DNA of 64,000 bases from Liquorilactobacillus cacaonum DSM 21116 (GCF_001436735.1 NZ_AYZE01000015.1:127215-191214); one strand, 5' to 3'. Positions 1-9,501 are shown, counted from the first letter of the stretch. A program made the numbers and translations. The notes: a model not told the origin generated them from the sequence alone.

Positions 1-725
1 TATTCTTCATTAATCAGTGATTTTTCATGTGCAATTTTTTGAAATAAAGAAAAATTTTTATTTTGTTGATTTTTCTCAATCCACTCTATTATCTCATCTG
101 GGTTAATTGCTCCAACTACTAATAAATTCATGTTTTTAGGATGATAAAAAGTTTCATAGCAGGCATATAAATCATGAATCGATATTTTTTGAATAGACTC
201 AACAGTTCCAGCAATATCCTTACTAAGAGGACTATTGGGATATAAGTTCTCAATTATTCCATTATATAGACGCCAATTATAATCATCATTGTACATCATG
301 ATTTCCTGGGCAATTATCCCTTTTTCTTTTTCTACAGATTCATCTGTAAAATAAGGCAATTGAACAAAGTCTAATAACGTTTCAAGACACTCTCTAACAT
401 TACCAACAGTTGAAAAGAGATAACTGGTTTTGGTATAAGATGTATAAGCATTCGAATCCGCACCTAATTTTCCAAATAATTCAAAAGCATCATAATTTTC
501 TTTTTCAAATAATTTATGTTCTAAAAAATGTGCTACACCATCTGGCTTATGAATAATTTTATTATCAGCAGAAATAACTGAAGAATCAACTGAGCCATAA
601 TTCACCGTAAAATTTGCATATGTTTTATGAAATCCATTTTTAGGAACCAAAGTAACTGTTAGACCATTGCTTAATACTTTTTGAAAAACTTTTTCTTCAA
701 ATTGAGGATAATCAATTATTTTCAT
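1..725 (-). CDS. yfmH: M16 family zinc peptidase-like protein YfmH (3' end cut by window)
   Basis: This is the N-terminal ~240 residues of a pitrilysin-family (M16) peptidase; the C-terminus lies beyond base 1. The inverted zinc motif HFLEH is present at about residue 66, with the expected downstream glutamate in EKGIIAQE, so this is the catalytic member of the pair. The ATG at 725 overlaps the stop of the partner gene yfmF by 14 bp, indicating translational coupling. In Bacillus the equivalent ymfF/ymfH pair lies next to ftsK, as here, and is associated with 5-aminopentanol modification of EF-P (family knowledge). The exact substrate is unknown. Confidence 0.9.
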   Translation of the reverse strand, partial: MKIIDYPQFEEKVFQKVLSNGLTVTLVPKNGFHKTYANFTVNYGSVDSSVISADNKIIHKPDGVAHFLEHKLFEKENYDAFELFGKLGADSNAYTSYTKTSYLFSTVGNVRECLETLLDFVQLPYFTDESVEKEKGIIAQEIMMYNDDYNWRLYNGIIENLYPNSPLSKDIAGTVESIQKISIHDLYACYETFYHPKNMNLLVVGAINPDEIIEWIEKNQQNKNFSLFQKIAHEKSLINEE

Positions 726-1983
726 TTTTCAATTCTCCATCTAAAAAATAACTAGCTTCCAAGTGAACTTTCCTTGCAATTTGTGTAACATCATAAATCG
801 TGACCTCATTTAACTTTTCCATCCATTCTTGTTCTGAAAAACTTTTTCCTAGCAAGCTATTGAATAATGCTCTATTTAGTACAACACTTTGATGATCTAA
901 TTGGCTTAAATAACTATTTTTTAGTCCCTTTTTTGCTGTTTCAATTTCTAATTCAGTAATCATACCCTTTTTTAATTCGCCTAGTTGAGCATCAATAATG
1001 CCTAGCACCTTCTCTTTGTTTTTCGCTTTAATTCCAGTTTTTACAGTTAAAAAACCACGAAAACTATCATAAGAGCTGCTTGCATAATAAGCTAAGCTAG
1101 CCTTTTCCCGTACATTAATAAATAGTTTTGATAATGGTTGGCCGCCAAAAATATCATTAAAAATTAACGCTGCATAGTATTCATTGTCCTGAAAAAAAAC
1201 AGGCAATGAATAACCTAAATTCAATTTAGCCTGACTAACATCCAAATAGTCAATTCCCTTTTTTTCTCTATCCGTTCCTTTTTGAATATAAAACAATTCA
1301 ATTTTAGGTGGCACTCTCTTTGCAAATTCAAAATCAAATGCTATTTTTTTTGCCTGATCATCCGTAATATCTCCAACAACAATTATCTCAATTTGATCGT
1401 TTTTAATACTGTCTAGATAGTAACTATACAAGTCCTCATTAGTAATCTTTTCTAGTTCATCAATACTACCAAATGATGGCATTGACTGAGCTTTATCTTC
1501 AAAAAACAATTTGTTTAATTCTATTGAAGCAAATAGTTGTCTATCATCTCGGACAGAGTCAATATAATCGGCAAGAATTTCTTTTTGGCGCTCAAACACC
1601 TGAGTATCAAACTTATTTTTATCTATTAGCGGTTTAAAAATAATTTCTCTTAAAAAATTAACACCTTGATCCAAAAGATTTTCAGTGGTTCCTAAAAAGT
1701 TTTCATTAACACATTCTAAATTAAAACTAAGAGCATGCAAATTGCCCTTTCTTTCCGTAGAAACACCAAATCCTGCTCCATACATTTGTGCAAGTTTCTC
1801 TGTTAGAATCTTTTGACTAGAATATTTTTGACTACTATTTTCTAAAATACTAGCTAATAATAAACGTTTTGTTAGTGCTTCAGACTTTAGTGGAGCTACA
1901 AAATCAACAGCTATTCTAGTTGTCTTGAATTGTTTAGTTTTCACTACTGACAAATTAACTCCTGGTTTCAAGCTTATATGCAC
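712..1983 (-). CDS. yfmF: M16 family inactive peptidase partner YfmF
   Basis: A 423-residue M16-fold protein that lacks the HxxEH zinc motif (the equivalent region reads LLLASILENSSQ). It is therefore probably the non-catalytic subunit that pairs with the zinc-bearing YfmH encoded just downstream. Translation starts at GTG 1983 behind a strong GGGAGGGG ribosome binding site. It is associated in bacilli with EF-P modification (family knowledge). The stop overlaps the yfmH start. Upstream lies the ftsK terminator, so yfmF probably has its own promoter in the ~90 bp between. Confidence 0.88.
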   Translation of the reverse strand: MHISLKPGVNLSVVKTKQFKTTRIAVDFVAPLKSEALTKRLLLASILENSSQKYSSQKILTEKLAQMYGAGFGVSTERKGNLHALSFNLECVNENFLGTTENLLDQGVNFLREIIFKPLIDKNKFDTQVFERQKEILADYIDSVRDDRQLFASIELNKLFFEDKAQSMPSFGSIDELEKITNEDLYSYYLDSIKNDQIEIIVVGDITDDQAKKIAFDFEFAKRVPPKIELFYIQKGTDREKKGIDYLDVSQAKLNLGYSLPVFFQDNEYYAALIFNDIFGGQPLSKLFINVREKASLAYYASSSYDSFRGFLTVKTGIKAKNKEKVLGIIDAQLGELKKGMITELEIETAKKGLKNSYLSQLDHQSVVLNRALFNSLLGKSFSEQEWMEKLNEVTIYDVTQIARKVHLEASYFLDGELKNENN

Positions 1984-2072
1984 TAATTACCCCTCCCCAA
2001 AATATACATAATGTTAATAATAGTCGAAAAAAAAATAAAAAACAATCATCCTTCTAAATTATAAATACATAC

Positions 2073-2116
2073 AAAAAAATAAAAGTTACAAAATTCAATT
2101 ACTTGAAGTAACTTTT
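2073..2116 (-). terminator. Intrinsic terminator of ftsK
   Basis: Reading the minus strand just after ftsK, AAAAGTTAC and TTCAA pair with TTGAA and GTAACTTTT around a four-base loop, then a T-rich run follows (plus-strand A run near 2073-2079). Confidence 0.75.
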
Positions 2117-2133
2117 TTAATTTCAATCTATTC

Positions 2134-4443
2134 TCACGATGATTGCCCATCTTCTTTTTGAACAAATACTTTCCGTGGTTTGCTCCCCTCAGATGGCCCA
2201 ATCATTCCATGAGCCTCCAATTCGTCCACCAACCTTGCCGCACGATTGTAACCGATTCTAAATCTACGTTGTAACATTGAAATACTGCAAGATTGTTCTA
2301 ATGAAATCAAATTAACTGCATCCGAAAACAACTCATCTTCAGAATCATCACCTTTATCTTGTTGCGTCTCTTCATCCGAAACAATCAAAGTTTCGTCATA
2401 CTCAGCCGCTTGTTGTCCTTTTACATAATTAACAATATTCATTACATCCTGATCTGAAATGAAAGCTCCTTGAACACGAATTGGTTTATTAAGCCCCATG
2501 GGCAAAAACAACATATCTCCTCTACCCAATAATTTTTCGGCTCCATTTGAATCAATAATAGTTCTTGAATCAGTTCCGCTTGAAACTGCAAATGCCATTC
2601 TTGAGGGTACATTAGCTTTTATTAAACCGGTAATAACATCTACAGAAGGCCTTTGAGTTGCCAAAATCATATGAATGCCCGCGGCTCTAGCCATCTGAGC
2701 AAGTCTTATAATTGCATTTTCAACTTCATTAGATGCAACCATCATTAAATCAGATAATTCATCAACAACAATTACAATGTACGGCAATAACTGTTCCGCA
2801 CTTTTCATTTCTTGATTTTGTCGCCCAATCATTTCGTTGTAACCGGCGATATTGCGTTGTCCAGTATTTGCAAAAAGCTCATATCGTCGTTCCATCTCTT
2901 CTACTAACTTATTGAGTGCTTTTGCAGCTTTCTTTGGATTAGTCACCACAGGGGTTAGTAAATGTGGTATCCCGTTATAAACTCCTAATTCCACTTTTTT
3001 TGGATCAACTAACATTAATTTAACCAAATGAGGCGGGCAATTCATTAATAAACTAGTAATGATACCATTTATCGCAACTGATTTACCACTCCCTGTAGAT
3101 CCAGCTATTAATAAATGTGGCATCTTGCCTAAATCAGCAACAACCAAGTTTCCAGCAATATCGCGCCCTAAAGGAACCTCTAATAGTTTTGACACTTGTT
3201 TCTTTTGCTCCTCAACTATACTTCTAAACGATACTGTCGAAACTTTTTGGTTAGGAACTTCGATTCCTATCAACGATTTGCCAGGAATAGGAGCTTCAAT
3301 CCTAATATCTTTAGCTGCTAAGGCTAGTGCTAAATCATCCGTTAGCCCAACGATTTTGCTAACTTTTACACCAATTGCTGGATGCAACTCATACTTAGTA
3401 ACTGAAGGACCTAAAATTGCTTTTTTTATTTCTACATCAACCCCAAAGCTCTTAAACGTTTCTTTTAGAACTTTTGTATTACGTTCAATCTTTTGATATT
3501 CCCCGCTTTGATCTTCTGCATCAACTTCTTGCAATAGGTCCGTGCTTGGTAATCTATAATTTGGATTAATTGAATTATCTACATTTTCATCATTTACTTT
3601 TATTTCATCGCTTTCAATTTTTCCATTTTCTTTTTCTTTATTTTCATTATTCCAACTATTAGTCTTTACAAATTCAGTTACAGAATCGGTAATAGTTTCA
3701 TCTTGTATTTCTTTTTTTATATCACTCTCTTCGAAATCATCTACTTTTTTCGTAGCAAGTTCTTTTTGTTTATTAAGTATTTTTTGCTCATGATTTCTTT
3801 TATAATTTAATTTTTTCTTGGAATAGATTTTGCTAGCTAAATCAAAAATTTTCTTACAAAATACTCGGCATATCTTAATAAAGTAATTGATACTTAGACC
3901 AATTATTTGCAACACTTTTGCAAACGAAACTTTGAATAAAACACATAAACTAAACACTACTAAAATTATATCAATAATGTACGTGCCAACTTGCGAAAAC
4001 AAAAAATAAGAAGGTGTATACAGTATAGCTCCGATTAGCCCACCACCTACATTTGATCCAATATTTTCAGATATTAAATCACTTTGTAAATACTGCCAAG
4101 TGATACTAATGAATCGTGAGTGTAAATCCAACTTAGCAAATAATAAAGCATGTAGTAATAGTAATATTGCACTAATCAGACCTGTTGTCCCCCATAGCCA
4201 GTTTTTTTTCAATCTAGGTTCAGTTCCAGTTACAAGAAGATAAAAACCTGAAAGTACCAGTAAAGTCAACCCTGCTGGAGCAAAATCACCTATAAAAATT
4301 CGGAAGAGATTTAAACATAAAATACCAAGAAAACCAAATTTAAAAATTCCAAATACACCAAAGAAAATAAAAAATCCCCCACATATTCGGTTTGCTTCTC
4401 TTTTTCTCGATGCAATACTACCTTTTCTTTTTCTATTTGCCAT
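2134..4443 (-). CDS. ftsK: DNA translocase FtsK/SpoIIIE
   Basis: A 769-residue septal DNA pump that clears chromosomal DNA from the closing septum. Several hydrophobic segments lie in residues ~20-190, followed by a charged, low-complexity linker (~200-300). The motor domain has Walker A GSTGSGKS at 448-455 and a Walker B-like stretch IVIVVDELSDL. A C-terminal gamma winged helix (FRIGYNRAARLVDELE) would read KOPS-like polar sequences. Length matches the SpoIIIE class. The start ATG follows GAGGTG. It lies downstream of trmL with a 46 bp gap and ends at its own terminator. Confidence 0.96.
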   Translation of the reverse strand: MANRKRKGSIASRKREANRICGGFFIFFGVFGIFKFGFLGILCLNLFRIFIGDFAPAGLTLLVLSGFYLLVTGTEPRLKKNWLWGTTGLISAILLLLHALLFAKLDLHSRFISITWQYLQSDLISENIGSNVGGGLIGAILYTPSYFLFSQVGTYIIDIILVVFSLCVLFKVSFAKVLQIIGLSINYFIKICRVFCKKIFDLASKIYSKKKLNYKRNHEQKILNKQKELATKKVDDFEESDIKKEIQDETITDSVTEFVKTNSWNNENKEKENGKIESDEIKVNDENVDNSINPNYRLPSTDLLQEVDAEDQSGEYQKIERNTKVLKETFKSFGVDVEIKKAILGPSVTKYELHPAIGVKVSKIVGLTDDLALALAAKDIRIEAPIPGKSLIGIEVPNQKVSTVSFRSIVEEQKKQVSKLLEVPLGRDIAGNLVVADLGKMPHLLIAGSTGSGKSVAINGIITSLLMNCPPHLVKLMLVDPKKVELGVYNGIPHLLTPVVTNPKKAAKALNKLVEEMERRYELFANTGQRNIAGYNEMIGRQNQEMKSAEQLLPYIVIVVDELSDLMMVASNEVENAIIRLAQMARAAGIHMILATQRPSVDVITGLIKANVPSRMAFAVSSGTDSRTIIDSNGAEKLLGRGDMLFLPMGLNKPIRVQGAFISDQDVMNIVNYVKGQQAAEYDETLIVSDEETQQDKGDDSEDELFSDAVNLISLEQSCSISMLQRRFRIGYNRAARLVDELEAHGMIGPSEGSKPRKVFVQKEDGQSS

Positions 4444-4489
4444 CGATATTCACCTCACTTTCTGACAATAAAGGTATTGGACCATATAA

Positions 4490-5002
4490 TTATTTCAACT
4501 TATCATTTTCATACAAGTGTGTCTGCTCCAAGTCAGGAAAATTCTGTTGCCTCAAAACTTCAAAAATCGTAATTGCAGCACTGTTGGACAAATTTAGTGC
4601 TCTAATATTTTTGTCATTTTGAGGTATCCTAATACATTTCTCCATATTCATACGCATGAATGGCTCAGGTAATCCTGTAGTTTCTTTTCCAAACAACAAA
4701 TAATGATCCTTGCCAGACACTGTATAATCTACCTGTGCATATGATTTGGTCGCAAATTTTGAAACCAAATATAATTCATCATTAACTCCAAGTGTCTTCA
4801 TAAATGCTGGTAAATTTTGGTGGTACGTGATTTTTACCTTATCCCAATAATCAAGACCAGCCCTTTTTAAATACTTGTCATCAGTTGAAAAACCTAGTGG
4901 TTCAATTAAATGTAATTCGGTGTTTGTCCCTGCACAGGTTCGTGCAATATTACCTGTATTTGCTGGCATTAAAGGTTCAAACAATACAATATGATTTGTC
5001 AT
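4490..5002 (-). CDS. trmL: tRNA (cytidine(34)-2'-O)-methyltransferase TrmL
   Basis: A small SPOUT methyltransferase (170 residues) that 2'-O-methylates the wobble base of tRNA-Leu isoacceptors. The N-terminal HIVLFEPLMPANTGNIAR and the C-terminal knot region (LLFGKETTGLP, then RIPQ and RALNLSNSAAI) are characteristic. A longer frame opens at 5017, but the ATG at 5002 has GGGAAG at a sensible distance while the upstream ATG has no ribosome binding site, so I chose 5002. The rlmA terminator sits just upstream; trmL may be transcribed with ftsK. Confidence 0.93.
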   Translation of the reverse strand: MTNHIVLFEPLMPANTGNIARTCAGTNTELHLIEPLGFSTDDKYLKRAGLDYWDKVKITYHQNLPAFMKTLGVNDELYLVSKFATKSYAQVDYTVSGKDHYLLFGKETTGLPEPFMRMNMEKCIRIPQNDKNIRALNLSNSAAITIFEVLRQQNFPDLEQTHLYENDKLK

Positions 5003-5038
5003 TTTTATACTTCCCATCTAAATAAGTATTTTCTCAAT

Positions 5039-5084
5039 AAAAAAAGCGTAACTGTTCGGTATGGGTACGGCGAACAGCTACGTT
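5039..5084 (-). terminator. Intrinsic terminator between rlmA and trmL
   Basis: The minus strand carries a 12-bp stem with one mismatch (plus-strand arms 5047-5058 and 5071-5082) with a 12-base loop, followed by seven T residues (plus A run 5039-5045). It lies 124 bp beyond the rlmA stop and 37 bp before trmL. Confidence 0.8.
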
Positions 5085-5207
5085 AAATGAAGTACAATTA
5101 TGTAATGACTAACGAAAAAATCGATAATCACTAAAAACCGATTTCTTATCATTATACTAGCATGCTCTTATTACGTTTTCAAGGTTTTCTTACAAAAAAA
5201 TTAATTT

Positions 5208-6068
5208 TCATTTGTTTTTCACTACTAAAACAGAAACATCAATAGTTACGCTTTTCAACTTATTTGTGAGAGCATAATCCATTTTTTGTTTCTTAGCTCC
5301 CCAATGAAGTGGAGTCATAAACAATAAATTTTCAAACAATTCATCAGTTAATTCAAAAGTATATTTTAATTGCTCAACTTCGACATCTGCATAGTTTTCC
5401 CTAACTAAGTTAATTACATTATGATTGCTATACGAATAATTTTTATCGCCTTCATCGTACAGTAAATGTCTTAATTCAACCAAATAATTACTGTTTGGAA
5501 TAATTTTGATTAATATTCCGTCTTCCGCAAGTACACGCTTAAATTCACTATACGATGATGGGGAAAACATATCGATAATGACATTGAATATATGCTGGTC
5601 AAATGGAAGCTGTGCGAGATCAGCAATACAAAAAAAAGCATCAGTTTCACGCTGTGCAGCTAAATTTATTGCCCTTTTTGAAATATCAAATCCTATCATT
5701 GTATCTTGCTTGCCTTGTCTTTGATTTTCAATATACGAAAGGGTAGACCCCTCCCCACAACCAACATCCAATATCCGCTGATTTTGTCGATTCCCAATAA
5801 TCGAAATTATTTTTTCTACAATTGGTTCAAAAAAACCAGCAATTTGGATTTCTTTTCGTGAATTCCACATTTGGTCATCATCGTAATCACTTTTGATAGG
5901 ATGCGTTAGAAAATATAGCGTTCCTTTTTTGGAAAAATCAAAGGTATGCCCATTCACACAAACTATGCTATAGGATTTCGTTTCAGCAAACTTTTTTTTA
6001 CATACTGGGCAAATAAATAAATCCTTGTGTTGCGCAACAAACTCTAATTTTTTTTCGATTTTTTTCAA
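5208..6068 (-). CDS. rlmA: 23S rRNA (guanine-N1)-methyltransferase RlmA
   Basis: A 286-residue SAM-dependent methyltransferase with an N-terminal zinc knuckle (FICPVCKKKF plus CVNGHTFD at about residues 18-45) and motif I LDVGCGEGSTL at about residue 100. This layout is that of RlmA, which methylates a guanine in helix 35 of 23S rRNA; Gram-positive members are generally the G748 type (family knowledge). Translation begins at TTG 6068 with AAAGGA eight bases upstream. The ybaK stop is 16 bp away, so the two are probably co-transcribed. Confidence 0.92.
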   Translation of the reverse strand: MKKIEKKLEFVAQHKDLFICPVCKKKFAETKSYSIVCVNGHTFDFSKKGTLYFLTHPIKSDYDDDQMWNSRKEIQIAGFFEPIVEKIISIIGNRQNQRILDVGCGEGSTLSYIENQRQGKQDTMIGFDISKRAINLAAQRETDAFFCIADLAQLPFDQHIFNVIIDMFSPSSYSEFKRVLAEDGILIKIIPNSNYLVELRHLLYDEGDKNYSYSNHNVINLVRENYADVEVEQLKYTFELTDELFENLLFMTPLHWGAKKQKMDYALTNKLKSVTIDVSVLVVKNK

Positions 6069-6083
6069 ATTTTTATTCCTTTT

Positions 6084-6581
6084 CTATTGAACTTTCAAAT
6101 ATTCGCCTGAAACAAGGCGCACTAAATCATTTTGCTTCAATCGTACAGAACGACCTATTTTCCCAGCAGATACTGAAACTTCATCAAAATCTTTAATACG
6201 CTCATCAAAATAAATTGGAAACCCTTTTCGTATATTGATACCTATTGGTGTATTTGCACCATGAACATAGCCAGTGATATTAATTAATTTTTTATTATCT
6301 GCAAGATGTACTTGTTTCTTTTCTAACTGGTTAGCAATTAATTTCAAGTCAATTTCAAATTCTAACGGTAAGCAAACAACTAAGTAATCATTTGCATCTT
6401 CACTACCCTTTAGAACAATTGTTTTCAAAATACTATGAGCTGCCACACCAGTTTTTTTAGCTTCATTTAAAGCTGTCACACCTTTTTCCAACCAATTAAA
6501 AGAAATTTCTTGATAGTCAATATGATGCTGATCAAGAATTCTTTCATCATTTGTCTTTTTTAGTTTCTCTTTTTTTGCCAT
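6084..6581 (-). CDS. ybaK: Cys-tRNA(Pro)/Cys-tRNA(Cys) deacylase YbaK/EbsC
   Basis: A 165-residue YbaK-family editing protein that hydrolyses cysteine mis-attached to tRNA-Pro in trans. Family features include KTIVLKGS, the active-site region YVHGANTPIGI and the C-terminal VSAGKIGRSVRL. The frame is open to 6635, but the ATG at 6581 has GGAG eight bases upstream and gives the normal family length. It is divergent from guaC, with which it shares a ~200 bp intergenic region, and lies just upstream of rlmA. Confidence 0.93.
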   Translation of the reverse strand: MAKKEKLKKTNDERILDQHHIDYQEISFNWLEKGVTALNEAKKTGVAAHSILKTIVLKGSEDANDYLVVCLPLEFEIDLKLIANQLEKKQVHLADNKKLINITGYVHGANTPIGINIRKGFPIYFDERIKDFDEVSVSAGKIGRSVRLKQNDLVRLVSGEYLKVQ

Positions 6582-6691
6582 ATCATATACTCCTTGCCAT
6601 ACTGCACTGTTTTTATTATAACCCGAATCAATCATTTAGTCATTTACATACTTAAAATGCGAATAATGGGATGATATTGCTTATTTTTAAT

Positions 6692-6720
6692 TTGACTTTT
6701 ATAACATAATGATGTAATTT
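6692..6720 (+). promoter_or_regulatory. Probable guaC promoter
   Basis: TTGACT (6692-6697) and TAATTT (6715-6720) are separated by 17 bp, 71 bp before the guaC start. A short inverted repeat (GTGTTT 6726-6731, AAACAC 6742-6747) follows near the expected transcript start. No purine-riboswitch core was found. Confidence 0.45.
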
Positions 6721-6790
6721 ATTCTGTGTTTGTTTTTTTATAAACACCATTGTCGAATTATACGCTCAATAAAGAATGAGGGGTTTTAAA

Positions 6791-7768
6791 ATGTCCGTAT
6801 TCGATTACGAAGATATCCAACTTGTACCTAATAAATGTATTGTTAAAAGTCGTTCAGAGGTTGATACAACTGTAAAGTTTGGCCCTTTGACTTTTAAAAT
6901 TCCTGTTGTGCCTGCAAATATGCAAACAATAATTGATGAACCGCTTGCTATTTGGTTAGCTCAAAATGGCTATTTCTATATAATGCACCGCTTTGAAGAA
7001 GCTAAAAGAGTTTCCTTCGTTAAAATGATGCATTCAAAAGGGCTTTTTGCATCAATTTCAGTTGGTGTAAAACCAAATGAATATAAACTAATTGATGAAC
7101 TATCTACGCTCAAAACTGTACCTGAATATATTACTATTGATGTTGCACATGGCCATTCTGATACAGTTATTGCCATGATTAAGTACATTAAAACTAAATT
7201 ACCTGGTACCTTCGTCATTGCCGGTAATGTTGGTACTCCCGAAGGTGTTCGTGAACTTGAAAATGCTGGTGCAGATGCAACAAAAGTAGGAATTGGTCCC
7301 GGTAAAGTCTGTATTACAAAGCTCAAAACCGGCTTTGGTACTGGTGGTTGGCAACTAGCTGCTGTTCGTCTCTGCGCAAAAGCTGCAAGTAAACCGATTA
7401 TTGCCGATGGAGGAATTCGTCATAATGGCGATATTGCAAAGTCAATTCGTTTTGGAGCTTCAATGTGTATGATTGGATCATTATTTGCTGGTCACCAAGA
7501 AAGTCCTGGTGATATTATTGAACAAGATGGTGAGAAATTCAAAACATACTTTGGCTCTGCATCACAGTACCAAAAAGGGCAGTATAAGAATGTTGAAGGA
7601 AAAAAAGTGCTTGTTCCTTATCGCGGACCTATCGCAGATACATTACGTGAAATGCGTGAAGATTTACAATCATCCATCTCTTATGCAGGTGGCCGAGAAT
7701 TGAATTCATTACGAAAAGTAGATTATGTAATTGTAAAGAATTCAATTTTCAACGGAGATAACATCTAG
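6791..7768 (+). CDS. guaC: GMP reductase
   Basis: A 325-residue TIM-barrel enzyme that converts GMP to IMP with NADPH, feeding guanine nucleotides back to adenine nucleotides. The catalytic cysteine is C174 in [11 protein letters not shown], followed by the phosphate-binding [16 protein letters not shown]. The short form without CBS domains separates it from IMP dehydrogenase. The ATG at 6791 is preceded by GAGGGG; an upstream in-frame ATG at 6776 lacks a good ribosome binding site. It is followed by a long structured terminator. Confidence 0.95.
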   Translation: MSVFDYEDIQLVPNKCIVKSRSEVDTTVKFGPLTFKIPVVPANMQTIIDEPLAIWLAQNGYFYIMHRFEEAKRVSFVKMMHSKGLFASISVGVKPNEYKLIDELSTLKTVPEYITIDVAHGHSDTVIAMIKYIKTKLPGTFVIAGNVGTPEGVRELENAGADATKVGIGPGKVCITKLKTGFGTGGWQLAAVRLCAKAASKPIIADGGIRHNGDIAKSIRFGASMCMIGSLFAGHQESPGDIIEQDGEKFKTYFGSASQYQKGQYKNVEGKKVLVPYRGPIADTLREMREDLQSSISYAGGRELNSLRKVDYVIVKNSIFNGDNI

Positions 7769-7801
7769 TATTAAAATTCATTTCAAAATATAACAAAAAA
7801 C

Positions 7802-7880
7802 GCTAGGTTATTTTGTAACAATCCTGAAATTAGATTACTAATTTATAGGGGATTGCCACATATTTAACCTAGCTCTTTTT
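7802..7880 (+). terminator. Long nested palindromic terminator after guaC
   Basis: Three concentric arm pairs occur: 7802-7810 with 7865-7873 (GCTAGGTTA/TAACCTAGC), 7819-7824 with 7850-7855 (CAATCC/GGATTG) and 7827-7833 with 7838-7844 (AAATTAG/CTAATTT), with a four-base loop. A T run follows on the plus strand and an A run precedes it, so it can terminate both convergent genes. It is longer than a normal terminator. Confidence 0.7.
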
Positions 7881-7903
7881 ATACTTATACAAAACAATTA
7901 AAT

Positions 7904-8260
7904 TTAATAATATTTAATGACACTTCCAACTGAAATATCTGGTAACTTATATGGTTTCACATATATCCCACTATGTTGTGGTTCTTCAGGGACTGGTTCA
8001 AAAAACAAAGTAGCATGCCCAATCATTTCCATATTACTCTGAACCAACTCACCAATATGTTTTACTTCATAAATTTGATTATCAATACTTATCTTCTCTA
8101 AATTCTTAAGCTTTCTTTCTTCACTATTTAAATCTAAAAAATGTTGTACTACAGATACACGTCTTAGTTGAACTGATGCAGTTTCGTCAAAAAGAATTAT
8201 CAATGGATCATCTTTTGAGATAGCTTCTGGTCCAATTTCAACAACTTTTGCTTCTAACAT
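7904..8260 (-). CDS. Orphan PTS glucitol/sorbitol-type IIA protein
   Basis: A 118-residue protein resembling the PTS IIA-gut family (SrlB/GutA). The C-terminal half has IGHATLFFEP and the closing DISVGSVIKYY, which parallel GHVTLRF and PDDIAPGSVLKF in E. coli SrlB as I recall that sequence. A histidine at about residue 40 (VVQHFLD) is near the usual phosphorylation site. No IIB, IIC, dehydrogenase or regulator gene adjoins it, so it may be a regulatory or phosphate-shuttling remnant. The ATG at 8260 follows GGGG. Function is inferred from the family only. Confidence 0.75.
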   Translation of the reverse strand: MLEAKVVEIGPEAISKDDPLIILFDETASVQLRRVSVVQHFLDLNSEERKLKNLEKISIDNQIYEVKHIGELVQSNMEMIGHATLFFEPVPEEPQHSGIYVKPYKLPDISVGSVIKYY

Positions 8261-8356
8261 ACTACTAACCCCTTCTCCGCTAAGTGTTTGTCTCTATTTA
8301 TTGTATCACATTGTGGGCGAACTATACTAAGTAATTGTTACCGTTTTTATAAGATA

Positions 8357-8365
8357 TGATATACT
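8357..8365 (+). promoter_or_regulatory. Extended -10 promoter of the 6-phosphogluconolactonase gene
   Basis: TGATATACT (TG at 8357-8358, TATACT at 8360-8365) lies 37 bp before the TTG start. No convincing -35 element is present, which fits an extended -10 promoter. Confidence 0.5.
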
Positions 8366-8401
8366 TTAAATTATAAGAAGTATATTAAAGGAGGACATAC
8401 A

Positions 8402-9433
8402 TTGACTCAAAAAATTTTATTCGGCACATACACTAAAAAGACTTCAAAAGGAATCTACGAAGCAATTCTCCATGAAGACAAAAAAGAATTATCCACTCCG
8501 GAGCTATTTATTGAAATTGATAATCCTACCTATCTACAAAGCACTTCTACCGGAATAACTTTTACTGTTGTTAAAGAAAACGAATTAGGTGGCATTGCTA
8601 GTTTTGCTGGTAAAACAAGTCCTCAACTTGTCAATACTCAGACAACTGTTGGTGCACCGCCATGTTATGTTGGTACAGATATTGAACGTGGCCTAGTGTT
8701 TACCGCAAACTATCATAAAGGAACAATTACAGTCTATAAAGTTGATAAAGCTGGAAAATTAACAGTCGTTAATGAAGTTAAACTAACAGGTCATGGTCCA
8801 TTACCAGAACAAGATACGTCAAGAGTCCACTTTACTGATTTGACTCCGGATAAGCGCTTAGTTGTCTGTGATTTAGGATCTGACAAGGTTCATATCTATA
8901 ACATTAGCACAGATGGACAATTAACCTTGTTATCTACCTTTGTAACAGCTCCTGGCTTTGCACCGCGTCATATTGTTTTCCATCCAAATGGTAAATTTGC
9001 GTATTTAGTAGGCGAGCTCAGCAGCAATATATCAACCTTATCGTATGATAGTGAAACAGGTAAATTTGGCTTGCTCCAAACACTTCCAACCGTTCCAGAT
9101 AATTTTGATACGGCTAATAATGGAGTTGCAGCAGTTCGTATCTCTTCTGATGGTAAGTTTGTCTATGTCTCCAATCGTGGACATAACACAATCGCCATAT
9201 TCAAAGTTGATTCTGACTTCACACTCAGTCATTCTGGCTATACAGCAACAGAAGGTGAGTTCCCACGTGACTTTGCATTAGATGCTACCGAAAAATTTTT
9301 GGTCGTTACCAATCAAAATACTGACAACGCTACTCTTTTTGAACGTTCTAGTACAGATGGTACCCTTACGCTACTTCAAAAAGATATCCCTGTTCCAGAA
9401 GGTGTTTGTGTTTCGTTTGCTCGTTTCAATTAA
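8402..9433 (+). CDS. pgl: 6-phosphogluconolactonase (Pgl, lactonase beta-propeller type)
   Basis: A 343-residue seven-bladed propeller of the YbhE/Pgl family that hydrolyses 6-phosphogluconolactone in the oxidative pentose phosphate pathway. Blade repeats such as PRHIVFHPNGKFAYLVGELS, AVRISSDGKFVYVSNRG and PRDFALDATEKFLVVTNQ are visible. Translation starts at TTG 8402 behind GGAGG. The gene stands alone with its own promoter and terminator. A general lactonase role cannot be excluded, but the family match is strong. Confidence 0.9.
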   Translation: MTQKILFGTYTKKTSKGIYEAILHEDKKELSTPELFIEIDNPTYLQSTSTGITFTVVKENELGGIASFAGKTSPQLVNTQTTVGAPPCYVGTDIERGLVFTANYHKGTITVYKVDKAGKLTVVNEVKLTGHGPLPEQDTSRVHFTDLTPDKRLVVCDLGSDKVHIYNISTDGQLTLLSTFVTAPGFAPRHIVFHPNGKFAYLVGELSSNISTLSYDSETGKFGLLQTLPTVPDNFDTANNGVAAVRISSDGKFVYVSNRGHNTIAIFKVDSDFTLSHSGYTATEGEFPRDFALDATEKFLVVTNQNTDNATLFERSSTDGTLTLLQKDIPVPEGVCVSFARFN

Positions 9434-9501
9434 GTATATAGATTATTTAGTAATTGAGTCAAAATAAGATATAGCTCGTTACAAAAGAGACTATACCATA
9501 T

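Noticed and set aside
3059-3496. 145-codon plus-strand open frame
   Set aside because: It lies entirely antisense to the FtsK motor domain, has no ribosome binding site and no recognisable protein features.
5165-5182. Catabolite-response (cre) site
   Set aside because: The minus strand TGAAAACGTAATAA has two mismatches at conserved positions and is not placed at a promoter.
6640-6790. Purine riboswitch upstream of guaC
   Set aside because: The conserved three-way-junction core was not found; only a promoter and a short inverted repeat are present.
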